A stretch of DNA of 64,000 nt, taken from Caenorhabditis elegans. Lineage: Eukaryota > Nematoda > Chromadorea > Rhabditida > Rhabditidae. Below are positions 36,628 to 47,367 of the stretch, one piece after another; the first letter of the stretch is position 1, and each line of letters starts with the position of its first letter. Location of the stretch: contig NC_003283.11 of NCBI RefSeq assembly GCF_000002985.6, forward strand, positions 11,780,001 through 11,844,000. Reading direction: 5' to 3'. Below the pieces are notes generated by a model, which worked only from the letters and a program-made list of their open reading frames with translations, was not told the DNA's origin and ran no database searches. A program made the translations under genes and the position numbers.

Positions 36628-37440
36628 TTTTACGTAAAGTGTTCAACAGAAAAGTTGTTGTTTGAATCATGATCTATAATTTTCCAGTTGATTACTTTTC
36701 CAGAAAAAATTTTCCGACAGAGTTTTGGGATTTTAAAGACAAGTGGTTTCACAAGCATCGACGGTGAAAATAGATCCGGTTTTTTTTTTGTCAAAAACTG
36801 TGATTTGGACGTTTAAATTTGTGGAAACTAGCAAAGCCCTCTACATTATTTCAGAAGTTAAGAAAAAATTTTCAAAAAAATTTTTTGAAGCAAAATTTTG
36901 CATGGGTTTGATGGAGGATTTTTTGTCAAAATGTCAAAAAATATTTGTTTTTTTTATTTCTCCAAACTGTTAGTTGAGTGTTTTAGAAGAAAAAACAATC
37001 ATATTTTAAACGGGTCAAAATGTTCTGTCTGCCCTATATGAACAATCCTATGCCACTGTAAAAAATTGCAAAAAAACGTTAGACTTCAGGATATTGAACT
37101 TTGGATCATCTGATCATGAGCCCAGAACCGTTGAGCCACAGAGCCGTGATTTTGAACTGACAATAAATAAATAAAAATCTTTTTGAAGTATATTCTGTTC
37201 ACGTAAAAACTCTTAACCATATGAAATAAATAGTTGGGCTTACGTTGAAAATCAACTGAAATCAGTAGTAATTTTCAGACGCAAATATCTCGAGTTCTAG
37301 ATGTCCGAGGCAAAAATGGTCTCTTACGTTGAAGAAGTACATAATATCAGCTATCGAATGGCACTAAATTTGTTTTAAAATTCTAAATTCTCTGAAACCA
37401 TTCCCAAGTAAAATAAATAAAACTTTAAAACATACGTTTT

Positions 37441-38520
37441 CTTTTCAGATATTTCAGTCTCTATAATTTGTGTTTTGTTTTTTTTAAATTAAATGGCGTA
37501 GTGAATAGTACTATTTACACTAACGTAGGTATTATGTAGAAGTCTAAAGATAAACATTTTCCCCAGCAAACACGAAATTACTGTAACTCCTGTTGATTTA
37601 TGAGTCTCCATTGCAACCTATTTTTATGTTAAAAATCTTCTCAGCAATAGTGGTCAGTAAAGTGAGACGAGCTAGCTCGCAGTTCGCGTGGCGAGACCAA
37701 TGCGCGTATGATATGGCGACTCTTCCCATCATTAGATTTCTACGTAATAATTGATTTTATCGAGTTGCTTTATCGAGTTGCATTGCTCTTCGGTGAGTTT
37801 CAGTGATAAAATTGAGAGAGAAGTGAACGAGTTTATATTCTACACAAAGACAATGAGCACCCGATGCAATAAATACTTTTTCTAAGAAAACAATATAAAT
37901 GCAAAAGTGGAGGGAAAACGAAAAATTACTGGCAATGAAGACGTTTAGAAAATTTTGGGGAGGCAATACACAGAATATACACATTGAGATGGTTCGAATG
38001 GCAAAGAGAAGGTGGTGGCTAATCATTCTATATAGCACAACGCCAAATATAATTTCGATGTGGCGGAATTTGTGATGGTGAATGGAATTAACAAAAAAAG
38101 AGACAAAATGCGAGTTTATTGATGTCAGTTCATGGTTCAACTTCAACTACCAAGTCTCCGGCACTACATTTGGTTCCTTGTGGTGCATGGATAGCCTTGA
38201 CGGTTCCAGCAATTGGAGAGTCGATGACCATCTCCATTTTCATGGCGGAAAGCACAAATAGGGGTTGCTTCTTGGTAACCTGAAAAGAAATAATTCCTAT
38301 ATTCATTTTTTATGCCATCATTTTTTTATGTGATTTTTGTGTAGGACAAGAAGAAAAAACGTGGGAGGCATAAGGCTATAAATTTATCTCTTTCCGTTTT
38401 TCCCTACAATTTCCGTTGTGGGGCCCACCGCTTCTGAATTCGTCCCATTTGTCTTTTTTTGTTTTTCAAAGAAATTCAGAATACATATCCCGGATGCATG
38501 ATTGATTTATTACATCTTTA
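37441..38520. repeat. Duplicated block, proximal copy (contains true last pyc-1 exon)
   Basis: Counterpart of 32841-34494. Homology stops at about 38520, just before pyc-1 exon 8, so the duplication breakpoint lies inside the last intron. The 3' untranslated region and downstream flank of pyc-1 are included. Confidence 0.88.
38115..38120 (-). terminator. AATAAA poly(A) signal of pyc-1
   Basis: AATAAA on the minus strand begins nine bases after the pyc-1 stop codon, implying a very short 3' untranslated region. The same position in the duplicate exon reads AATAAT. Confidence 0.55.
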
Positions 38521-41500
38521 GATATGCGTTGTATTACCTTGTCGCCTTCCTTGATTTTCAGCTCCAAAACATCTCCTGGCATTGGTGCTCCAATATGTCC
38601 ACGGACACCTGGGAGAGCTCTTGGGCGAGTTACAATTTCCTTGGAAGCTTCCTTGTCAACCACGAAGATACTTCTCATTTGTCCATTGAGATCAAAGAAG
38701 ACTTCGCGTTCTCCACGCTTGTTTAGTTTTCCTTCAGCGAGCAATTGAATTGCAAGAGTTTTTCCACTCTCGATTTCAACCTGAAATAAAATTCATAAGT
38801 CGTGAAATTCAGAAATGTAGATTAATGTAGAATCACTTACATCAACTTCTTCCGCAATCTCCAATCCAGTCAAGAAGAGTCTCGTTGGCAGCTTATCAAC
38901 TGGTCCATATTGTTGACGGAAAGTCTCAAACTCATCGAAAACCGTTGGGAACATCGAATATGACATCACATCTTCTTCAGACAAAGTACGTCCATGTTTC
39001 TCTTCAAGTTCGACCTTCACAGCATCTAGATCAACTGGCTTAGCATTTTCTCCTGGCCTTCCATCGACTTTTGGCTTTCCACGAAGGACTTTAGTTCTCA
39101 ATGGCTCAGGGAATCCATATGGAGGTTGTCCGACATTTCCTTGCATGAAATCAACGACACTTTTTGGGAAGGATAGATCATCGGCACGGTCGACAAGAGT
39201 TTCGCGAGTCAAGTTGTTTTGCACCATAAACTGAGCCAAGTCACCGACAATCTTGGATGATGGCGTAACTTTAATTATGTCGCCAAGAACAAGATTAGCT
39301 TCACGATACATACGCTTGACTTCATCGAACTGTGGCCCAAGTCCGAGAGAGAATGCTTGGAATTGCAAGTTCGTGTACTGTCCTCCTGGAATTTCGTGCT
39401 TGTAAACATCGGCATTTCCACTTTTCATGGTGGTGGCACATTCGAATGGAGCATAGAGTTGACGAGTTGACTCCCAGTATGCAGAATATTTTGAAATGTC
39501 ATCAAGAGAAAGACCTTAAATATAAATTAGACATTTTTCAAACGATATTGTAACTCACCAGTATCATGTTTAGTTCCTTGAAGACTAGCTACAATAGCTC
39601 CCATTGAAGGCTGAGAAGTCATTCCACTCATGCTATCAACTGCAGCATCGACCACATCAGCTCCAGCTTTGGCACACTCAAGCATAGCAGCAACTCCAGC
39701 TCCAGATGTATCGTGGGTATGAACGTGAATTGGAATATCTGGGAACTTGTCTCGGAGAGCGCCAATCAACAACTTGGCAGCTTCCGGTTTCAGAACTCCA
39801 GCCATATCCTTGATAGAAAGAATATGCGCTTGAGCTTTGACAAGTTGATCAGCCAAGTTCAAATAGTATTTGAGGTCGTATTTGTCACGAGACTTATCGG
39901 TAACATCTCCAGTGTATGCGATAGCAGCTTCAACAACTCCACCGGCCTTTCCAACGGCTTCCATTCCGACGAGAAGATTTGGAAGATAGTTCAGTGAATC
40001 AAATACACGGAACACATCCATTCCATTTTTCACCGCCAACTCGCAGAACTTGTAAATAACGTTATCAGGATAATTTGAATATCCCATAGCATTGGCACCT
40101 CGCAGAAGACATTGGAATGGAATATTTGGAATCAGTTTGCGAAGAGTTTGAAGACGTTCCCATGGACACTCGTGGAGGAAGCGCATGGAAACATCGAAAG
40201 TAGCTCCTCCCCAGTTTTCAAGTGAGAAGAGACCATTGAATGATTGGGCAACAAAAGGTGAAATAGCAGCCATATCATAGGTACGTACTCGTGTTGCAAG
40301 AAGAGATTGATGTGCATCTCTGAAAATGTGAAATTAATATATGTTACTTTCTTTTTGAGTTTATACCTGAATGTAGTATCAGTGATCATACATCCTGGTC
40401 TACTGCGAACTTCCTTTGCAAACTCAGTTGGTCCTCTTTGAACAAGTACATCACGAAGTCCAGTCGGCGGTTTGGCTCCAGCTGGGATGTATGGGATCGG
40501 AGGAGAAACAACTGCTGGTTTCAGGTCAGTAGCAAGAGGAGTAGTTGGACCGTTCACCTTAACTTCTCCCAAATAGTTCAACAACTTTTGAGCACGGTTT
40601 TGGCTTGGTTTGAATTGGAACAACTCTGGATGCTCATCAATGAAATACGTATCGACGGATGCATCAAGGAAGCTGGGCTGGCGAAGAACGTTGAGCAGAA
40701 ATGGGATGTTTGTCTGAAAAAGTTTAAAGTTTAGTCATTGATCAGCCATCAGGCAGAATATCAGTCAGTGGCAATGGGTTTCCTTATCAGTGAGAAAATG
40801 GTGATAGCTATCAACATGATTTGGTGTACTTTGATTTCATTTTTTGATTGAATTCTCACCTTTACGCCTCGGATACGGAACTTTTTGAGGGCACGAATCA
40901 TTTTTGCGGCAGCGTTCGGATGATTTCTAGCCGATGCAATTACTTTGACCATCAAAGAATCGTAGTGAGGTGAAATGACTGATCCTGCGAAGGCAGATGC
41001 TGAATCAAGACGAATTCCCATTCCCTCTCCGGATCGGAAAACTTCAATTCTTCCGGAATCTGGCTGGAATCCTTTAGCTGGATCTTCAGTTGTGACACGA
41101 CATTGAATAGCTGAGCCAGTAGTTTGAATAGTTTCCTGTGAAAGCTTCAGATCATCCAGAGATTTTCCTTCGGCGATACGAATTTGAGCTTGGACAAGAT
41201 CCACACCAGTGATCTCTTCAGTTACTGTATGCTCGACTTGAAGACGTGCATTCACTTCGATGAAATAGTAGTTGCCCTTCTGATCAACCAGGAATTCGAC
41301 TGTACCAGCATTTTGGTATCCAACATGTCTTGCAAGTCGAAGAGCGTCTGCCAAAATTTTCTCACGAACACCTTCTGGGAGAGCTGGCGCTGGAGCAATT
41401 TCAACAACCTTTTGATGACGACGTTGCACTGAACAATCACGCTCATACAAATGAACAATATTTCCATGATGGTCTCCTGAAAAATATATTATGTAATTAT

Positions 41501-42352
41501 AATAGTTTCCGCTGAAACTAACCAAGCAGCTGAACTTCAATATGTCTTGGTCTCTCAACAAACTTTTCAACGAAAAGACTTCCGTCTCCAAACGCAGCTT
41601 GAGCTTCCGAGTAGGATCTACGGAATGCCTCTTCAACTTCTTCCAATTTATCAACACGACGAATTCCACGACCACCTCCTCCATAAGCGGCCTTCAAAAT
41701 AATTGGTGTACCGTACTGCTTTGCAAATTCGACAGCTTCATCAGCAGTTGTAATTGGTCCAGGAGTTCCTGGAACGACTTGAACACCAGCTTCAATGGCA
41801 GCTTGACGAGCAGCAACTTTGTCTCCCATTCGAGCCATAACGTCGGGGCTAGGACCAATGAACACTATTCCTGCATTTTGACAAGCAGCTGCAAAGTCAG
41901 ATCGCTCTGACAGAAATCCATATCCGGGATGAATAGCATCAATGTTGTGCTATAAAGGGTACGATAATCTTGGTCAATTTTTGTCCTACAAACCTTCAGG
42001 GCAGTTTCTATAATCTGGTCAATAGTCAGATAAGCAGCAACCGGTGGAAGACCTTTTCCTACAAGATAGGCTTCGTCAGCTTTCAGACGATGCATCGAGT
42101 TTTTGTCCTGCTCGGCGTAAATCGCAACAGAAGTTTTGTTCAATTCTGTGAGGGCACGGAACACACGGATTGCAATTTCTCCACGATTGGCCACCATAAC
42201 CTGAAAAAATTTCCGAATTTATCTTCAAGCACGAAAAAGAAATGAAATACCTTGTTGAATTCTCTTGGTTTGATAACTCCATTGGCATAGTTACGATAAT
42301 GTGTCTGTCGGACGACATTAGCGAAGATCGGTGGGATGCGGGAGAACCGCAT
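38130..42352 (-). CDS. pyc-1: Pyruvate carboxylase, mitochondrial
   Basis: Nine coding exons (42352-42251, 42200-41994, 41949-41523, 41476-40860, 40713-40367, 40319-39559, 39514-38841, 38780-38538, 38279-38130) give 1175 residues, the expected length. Order: a short mitochondrial-type leader ([19 protein letters not shown]); the biotin carboxylase domain ([54 protein letters not shown]); the carboxyltransferase domain ([47 protein letters not shown]); the allosteric domain; and the biotinyl domain with AMKMEM. It carboxylates pyruvate to oxaloacetate in the matrix, feeding the TCA cycle and gluconeogenesis; acetyl-CoA activation is known for the family. A TTTCAG acceptor 13 bases before the ATG suggests an upstream untranslated exon or trans-splicing. 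A second copy of the last exon lies downstream. Confidence 0.97.
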
Positions 42353-45098
42353 CGTTGTCGTTTATCTGAAACATGCATAGTTTTGAGACGGTGAACCTAT
42401 TCGGTGAATACAACCAATGAAGATTATTCAATAATGATAGTGTGAACATCGAAGAGACACAGAAACATTACTTTGGTGTACCTTCTACTGTGTGAGAGCA
42501 GAAAGCTCAAGAACGAATCGAAGTGTGGTAAACTTCTTCGGAATTCGGACATTATTTGAGATTTTTAGAAGTATCCACGTTGACCACGTGATAAATTAGA
42601 ACGGTGAAAAATGTGAAAGGTCACGTACGCAGAGCAATAGAGATTTTGAAAAGACCAAGAGGTCACACCACATGAGAGTGAGTGTATGTATGAAGATACA
42701 TTAATTGATTTAAAAATCATTGTTCATTCTCCATAGAACCACCTAGTGATATTTGTAGAGAAGAATAACAACAGTACTGATAACATTGATAGAATGATAG
42801 GAGAAGGGAAGAAAATAAAATATTTTGTTTTTCGATTTTCTAGGTTTTTTCGGTGAAATGAGATGTGAAAGAAGAACCACGTGGCATACCCAAGACCAGA
42901 CGAAGAACCTAGAGAAAATAAGGAAAATTGAAAAAAATAAAAGTAAACAAAGAAGGAAGTTATCAGAAACTACAGAAACTACAGAAGCCACAGAACGTTC
43001 AACATTCAGTTTTGGATTTTTGTAAAATTAGAAAATTAGTTTTTAGAATGGTTTATGAGCATGCCATATTAAATATCTATTCCGCACGGCCAAATATTCC
43101 AATATTTTTTGCTGTTCTATCGTTAGTTTTTTTTTTTGATATCTCGGGGATTAGTGTTAATGGTGCGTCCATAGTCTGCGGAAAACGGGGAATTCCCGCG
43201 TGCGGAAGCGTCCATAGTCTGCGGAAAAAAACAAGGAGTTTCTCGCTTTGTTATTGGTCAATTTCAAAATAGTGGGCGTGTTCAACCAATTAGAGGCTGT
43301 AAAATTTTAAGCTGAGCAATGGGAAAACAAGAAACAACAGCTGATTGGTTGGCCACGCCTACTTTTTGAATTTTGAGGAAAAAAAAAGCGAGGAACTCCG
43401 GTTTTTCCGCAGACTATGGACGCTTCCGCACGCGGGAAATTCCCGTTTTCCGCAGACTATGGACGCACTATAATAATTTTTTTTAATTTTGCGGATTTAA
43501 AGATATAAAATGTCTTAGAGTATCACAATCAAGTTAAAAATTTGAAAAAAATCTAGATTCAAAGAGAACTAGATCAACACTTTGACCATGGCTATGAATT
43601 TGCGGCGACAACAAACTGATAGCCGAGAGACGGTGTTTGTGTCATTTTGTCTTATCAGTCGACTCGGGTGGACACTAGAACACAAAAACTGAGACGCAGA
43701 GGAGGAGGATAAATGATTTAAACTTCAGAACCTTCGATTTTTCAAAATGTCAAAATGTTCAAAACTGTTTTTGGTCGTAGTGGGATAGTTAATTTTCGTA
43801 AAGGGCTGAAAATAAAAATGATTTAATTAAGTTCACTTTAAAGATCAACATAATGATATTTAATGATCAATGAAACACATTTAATAAAATTAAACTGGCC
43901 AATAAACAAGATTTGGATTCCATTTAACGAAAGAATTTCAATGATAAAATTAGAAATTCAGGGTTGGAAACTGAAAGACTATGTGAAAATTGTTTACATA
44001 AATTTTATCTGATAGCTAGATTATCGCTGAAAATCGAAAATCTCAGAATCTATGAATTTTCGATCTATCATGACATGACTTATTTCGTACTAATCAAAAC
44101 ATCACAGAACCAGCTTCGATAAGTTTCAAATTTTGATCGTTCTTCGCACTTTCGGCAATCACTGGCGATCACGAGGTTGGCATAAGAGACTCGTAAACGT
44201 AGAGGAAAAAAGACTTGTGAGAAAGAAACACGACTGTTGAGTTTAGAAAACGATGCACCATGAACGTACTCAGAACTGCTGTATGAAAAGAGAGGAGGGG
44301 TAAAGAAAATACGTGCACATTTTGAATAATTGATGTCTCATTGAGATTAGAGGTCAAAAGTGAAAAGATCAAAGGGTACATAGAACAAATGTTAATTTAT
44401 GAAAACTTTATAGATACGATATAAAAGTAGTTGATAAAAAGTAAATTTTCATCACAATTAAGTTTGTAAAATTGTGTTCGATACTGATCTTTTTAAATTT
44501 TGTTTTATATTAAATTATTAGAACATTAAATAATTTAAATTTTCAGAAGATTCCATAAAAGGATATTATGATAATTTTCTGGATATGGCAACTTGTTTAA
44601 ATTTATAATAGATAACTCTAACATAGGTGGCATAGATTTTCTTAAAATTTGGGTACTGTTCCTCTCGCTTATCAATTAAACCCAGAAAGTTCTGAGTGTC
44701 AAAATGAGAAGAAACAAATATAGATCGTGCTGAAACTTTGCTATGAAGGATCAAAAAACCAGAAGTAATCAGTGTGGTAAAACAATTTTGAACTGGTAAT
44801 CCGATCAAAATCGATAAGATCAAAAGCACAGAAATCTCTAGTACGCGATAGGAAGTGTCATACAGAAAAGGAGAAAAGGTCAATCTGTAAATTGCCAAAA
44901 AATGTGGGCGACTCACACAATTTTAATTTTAGGGAAATTAGAAGATAATATCGATAATATTGGGAGGTTGAAATAATTCACACGGGTTGAGAATATCCGG
45001 TAAAAATAAAAATTTAAAAATTCAAAAAATCTATAATAAATAACTTTATTTAAATTGCAGAACATTTCAAAAGTTCTATACCAATAAAAGTAACATAT
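42353..45098. other. Intergenic region upstream of pyc-1
   Basis: Holds the pyc-1 promoter side (42.4-42.7 kb), a palindromic element (43163-43468) and otherwise AT-rich DNA without supported genes. Open frames at 42825-43272 and 44566-44916 show no splice context or motifs. Confidence 0.5.
43163..43468. repeat. Palindromic MITE, 306 bp
   Basis: Inverted arms of about 70 bases begin GTGCGTCCATAGTCTGCGGA. Within each arm the word GCGTCCATAGTCTGCGGAAA occurs twice, as a direct repeat flanking CGGGAATTCCCGCGTGCGGA-like sequence. A further mirrored pair inside (AGTGGGCGTG / CACGCCTACT) extends the foldback. There is no coding capacity. Confidence 0.85.
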
Positions 45099-45719
45099 CT
45101 ATTCATCAGCAAATTTATTTATCGCCGCACCGTCCATTCGAAAAGTGAACCATCCTTCGCTCTTTGTCAAATTTACATAATCAACAGTGTCGTACAGAGC
45201 AATCGCATTTTTGTTCCAATCGAGAACTGCCCATTCGAGACGAACAATTCCTTTGTCTCGAGCCAACTCAGCCAGCTTCTTCCACAGAGTTCTTGCTAGT
45301 CCCATTCGTCGGAACTGAGGTCGAATGTAGAGATCTTCCATGTGAAGATACTGAAATGATGATTTTTTGGTTGAATTTCAGTACTGTTTCATAAATACCT
45401 GCCCAACCCATGTTGAATATGCATAGTAAAAAAGGTTCATTCCAGCTGGCTCCTCTCCGATAAATGCAATGAATCCTAAATTTCGATTTATGATCAATTA
45501 AAAATCAAAATCGTACCATGCACTGCCTTGTTTTCAATATCTTTTCTCAATTTCTCGGCAGTATTCACCACGCTGCTCTTCATTTTTTCAAACTCCGCGA
45601 GCTCCTGCAAATGTTTATTTTCTTTTCAAATAAAGAAGAAGAAATAAACCTACATGAATCATTGAAATGAGTTGTTCGGCATGATCCGGGGTAACGGTGA
45701 CAATTTCGAAGTTTTTCAT
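45099..45719 (-). CDS. GNAT N-acetyltransferase, thialysine/diamine type
   Basis: Four exons (45719-45654, 45604-45517, 45475-45399, 45350-45099) give 160 residues. The GNAT fold is clear: strand IVTVTPDHAEQLISMI, FIAFIGEEPAGMNLFYYAYS, the acetyl-CoA loop RPQFRRMGLARTLWKKLAEL (Q/RxxGxA form), and NKNAIALYDTVDYVNLTKSE. The layout matches SAT1/SAT2-like diamine acetyltransferases. From memory, this C. elegans locus (D2023.4) was shown to prefer thialysine, S-(2-aminoethyl)-cysteine. It starts 266 bases after the stop of the sulfurtransferase gene on the same strand, so joint transcription is possible. TTTATT (AATAAA on the minus strand) lies near 45047. Confidence 0.92.
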
Positions 45720-45984
45720 ACTTTAACGATAAAAGTGAAGAACAATTTTCAAAAGTTATGAACTGAAATTCTTATCACACAATGAAGATGAAAAATCATT
45801 TTTCGATATCAGTGGTTTCTGATGTTCGAGATTTTTCAACTAAATAGTCTGAATGGTAGTCAAGTAACCATTTAAAAGGAAAAATGAATAAAATTATTCC
45901 AAAATTTTATGAAGTAAGAAACAAAATAACAACAATATCTATCTATGAAAATTGAATAAAAGAAAAATCCTACAAAACTAAACA

Positions 45985-47062
45985 TTAATGAGGCAAATGC
46001 TGTGGTCCCTCCGAAATTTTCTTCGGTGCTCGAAGCTCCATCTCTTTTAAGGATCCATTATATACGCGGGGAGGATTCTGTGATGGCTTCACAGCATCGA
46101 TTACGTACGCCAAAAGTGCTGCTTGAATTCCAGCATTACAGGATGTGATTGTCGGTTGATTTTCAACATATCCGTTTTGAGTGAGCCCTAAATTAGAAAA
46201 GTTGAGATTATCGGAAAACTCATTATCTTTTACATGACTTGATTTCTTCTTCACTTTTCAAATTTCCGCCTTTCACAAGAAGCTCTGCACTAGGTAGATT
46301 TTTGAAACCAGCGATTCTAGTGCCGTTTACAAGATGTGGATCAAGACCGGTCTCTTGAGTTCCATCGAATTGACCACGAATTCTGCTGTCCAGAAAGTTA
46401 ATTTCTGATGTTTTTTCGATAAACTGTTTATCTTCGCCGTCTTTTTTAGCTTCGAGTTCTTGGAATGTGATGACATATTTTTTGAAATTATCTTCAGCTT
46501 TAAAGTTTCCTGCAGGCAATTTTACGAGTTCTGTAGATACTTCAAATCCATTTCTTTTCCATGAATCAAATCCTCCATCGACAAGAGAAATGTTTTCATG
46601 GCCATAGGATTTGAAAATCCAAGCAACCTTTGAAGCAAAAAGCATTCCACCAAATGCTCCTTTTCCGTAAAAGATGAAATGTTCTTTATTGTTCAATCCA
46701 ACCATTTGAGCATATTCTTCGAAAAGATCCGCGCGGTATTGTTGGAATCTTTGATAACGAGATGGATATGTGGCAATGTCCAGGTCCACATGCACAGCTT
46801 CCGGAATGTGTCCAGCCAGGTACAAGTTCCGGGACCTTCAAATTTTGTTTTTTTTTAAATTAAAATTTGAATAAACATACGGGCTGGGCTCAGCCATGAG
46901 ATTCTTGAAATCGCCATAACCCTCTTGTTCGAATTCTTTCCAATCTGGACGCGGCGCCACAGCAAATGAGCAATCAATGATCCGCACTCCTTCTTTATTG
47001 ATAATTCCTTTTTTCAGAAGAGTGTTAACTGATTTTACATCGATTATTTTTTTGAGACTCAT
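45985..47062 (-). CDS. mpst-1: Mercaptopyruvate sulfurtransferase (rhodanese family)
   Basis: Three exons (47062-46881, 46835-46234, 46187-45985) give 328 residues with two rhodanese domains, the usual length for MST. Domain 1 has RIIDCSFA, LAGHIPEAVHVDLDIAT, FYGKGAFGGMLFASKVAWIF and LVDGGFDSWKRNGF. Domain 2 has INFLDSRIRGQFDG, a degenerate HLVNGTRIAGFKN, and the active loop TSCNAGIQAALLAYV with the catalytic Cys. Classical MST loops read CGSGVTA; Cys-Asn-Ala-Gly is unusual, so substrate preference may differ. The known role is 3-mercaptopyruvate desulfuration, giving persulfide and H2S. The gene symbol is from memory of the locus (D2023.5). The start Met is followed by a Lys-rich segment without an obvious signal peptide. 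Confidence 0.9.
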
Positions 47063-47367
47063 AATTACTGTAATTGTTAATAATTTTTAAAATATTTTAC
47101 GAAAAGACACTGAACATAAACCGTTTAAAGAGATTTATATTTTTACTGAGAAAAAAATTACTTAAAAATGAAAAAAAGGCAAAGAAGAACATTCTGAAAA
47201 CAGCAAGAACTTTGATTTCAAAACTGTTTTGCAAAATAAAAACTGTTTTCAAAAATGTCTCTGACCTCCAGAATACACATACTCTCTCTGCAATCAATGG
47301 AGCGCACTTGCGTCGATATTTTTTGAGATGAATTTCCATCATTTTCAGTTATTTTCAGCCCGGTGTC
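47063..47367. promoter_or_regulatory. Divergent promoter region
   Basis: 305 bases separate the sulfurtransferase start (minus) from the ADCK1-like start (plus). It must hold both promoters if neither gene is downstream in an operon. Acceptor-type words TTTTCAG end at 47348 and 47358, just before the plus-strand ATG. No TATA box is seen. Confidence 0.5.

Noticed and set aside
37757..38146. 129-codon open frame on the minus strand after pyc-1, and its 93-codon twin at 33709-33990
   Set aside because: They lie in the 3' flank of the pyc-1 last exon and are open in both duplicate copies simply because the DNA is nearly identical. No splice context or motif.
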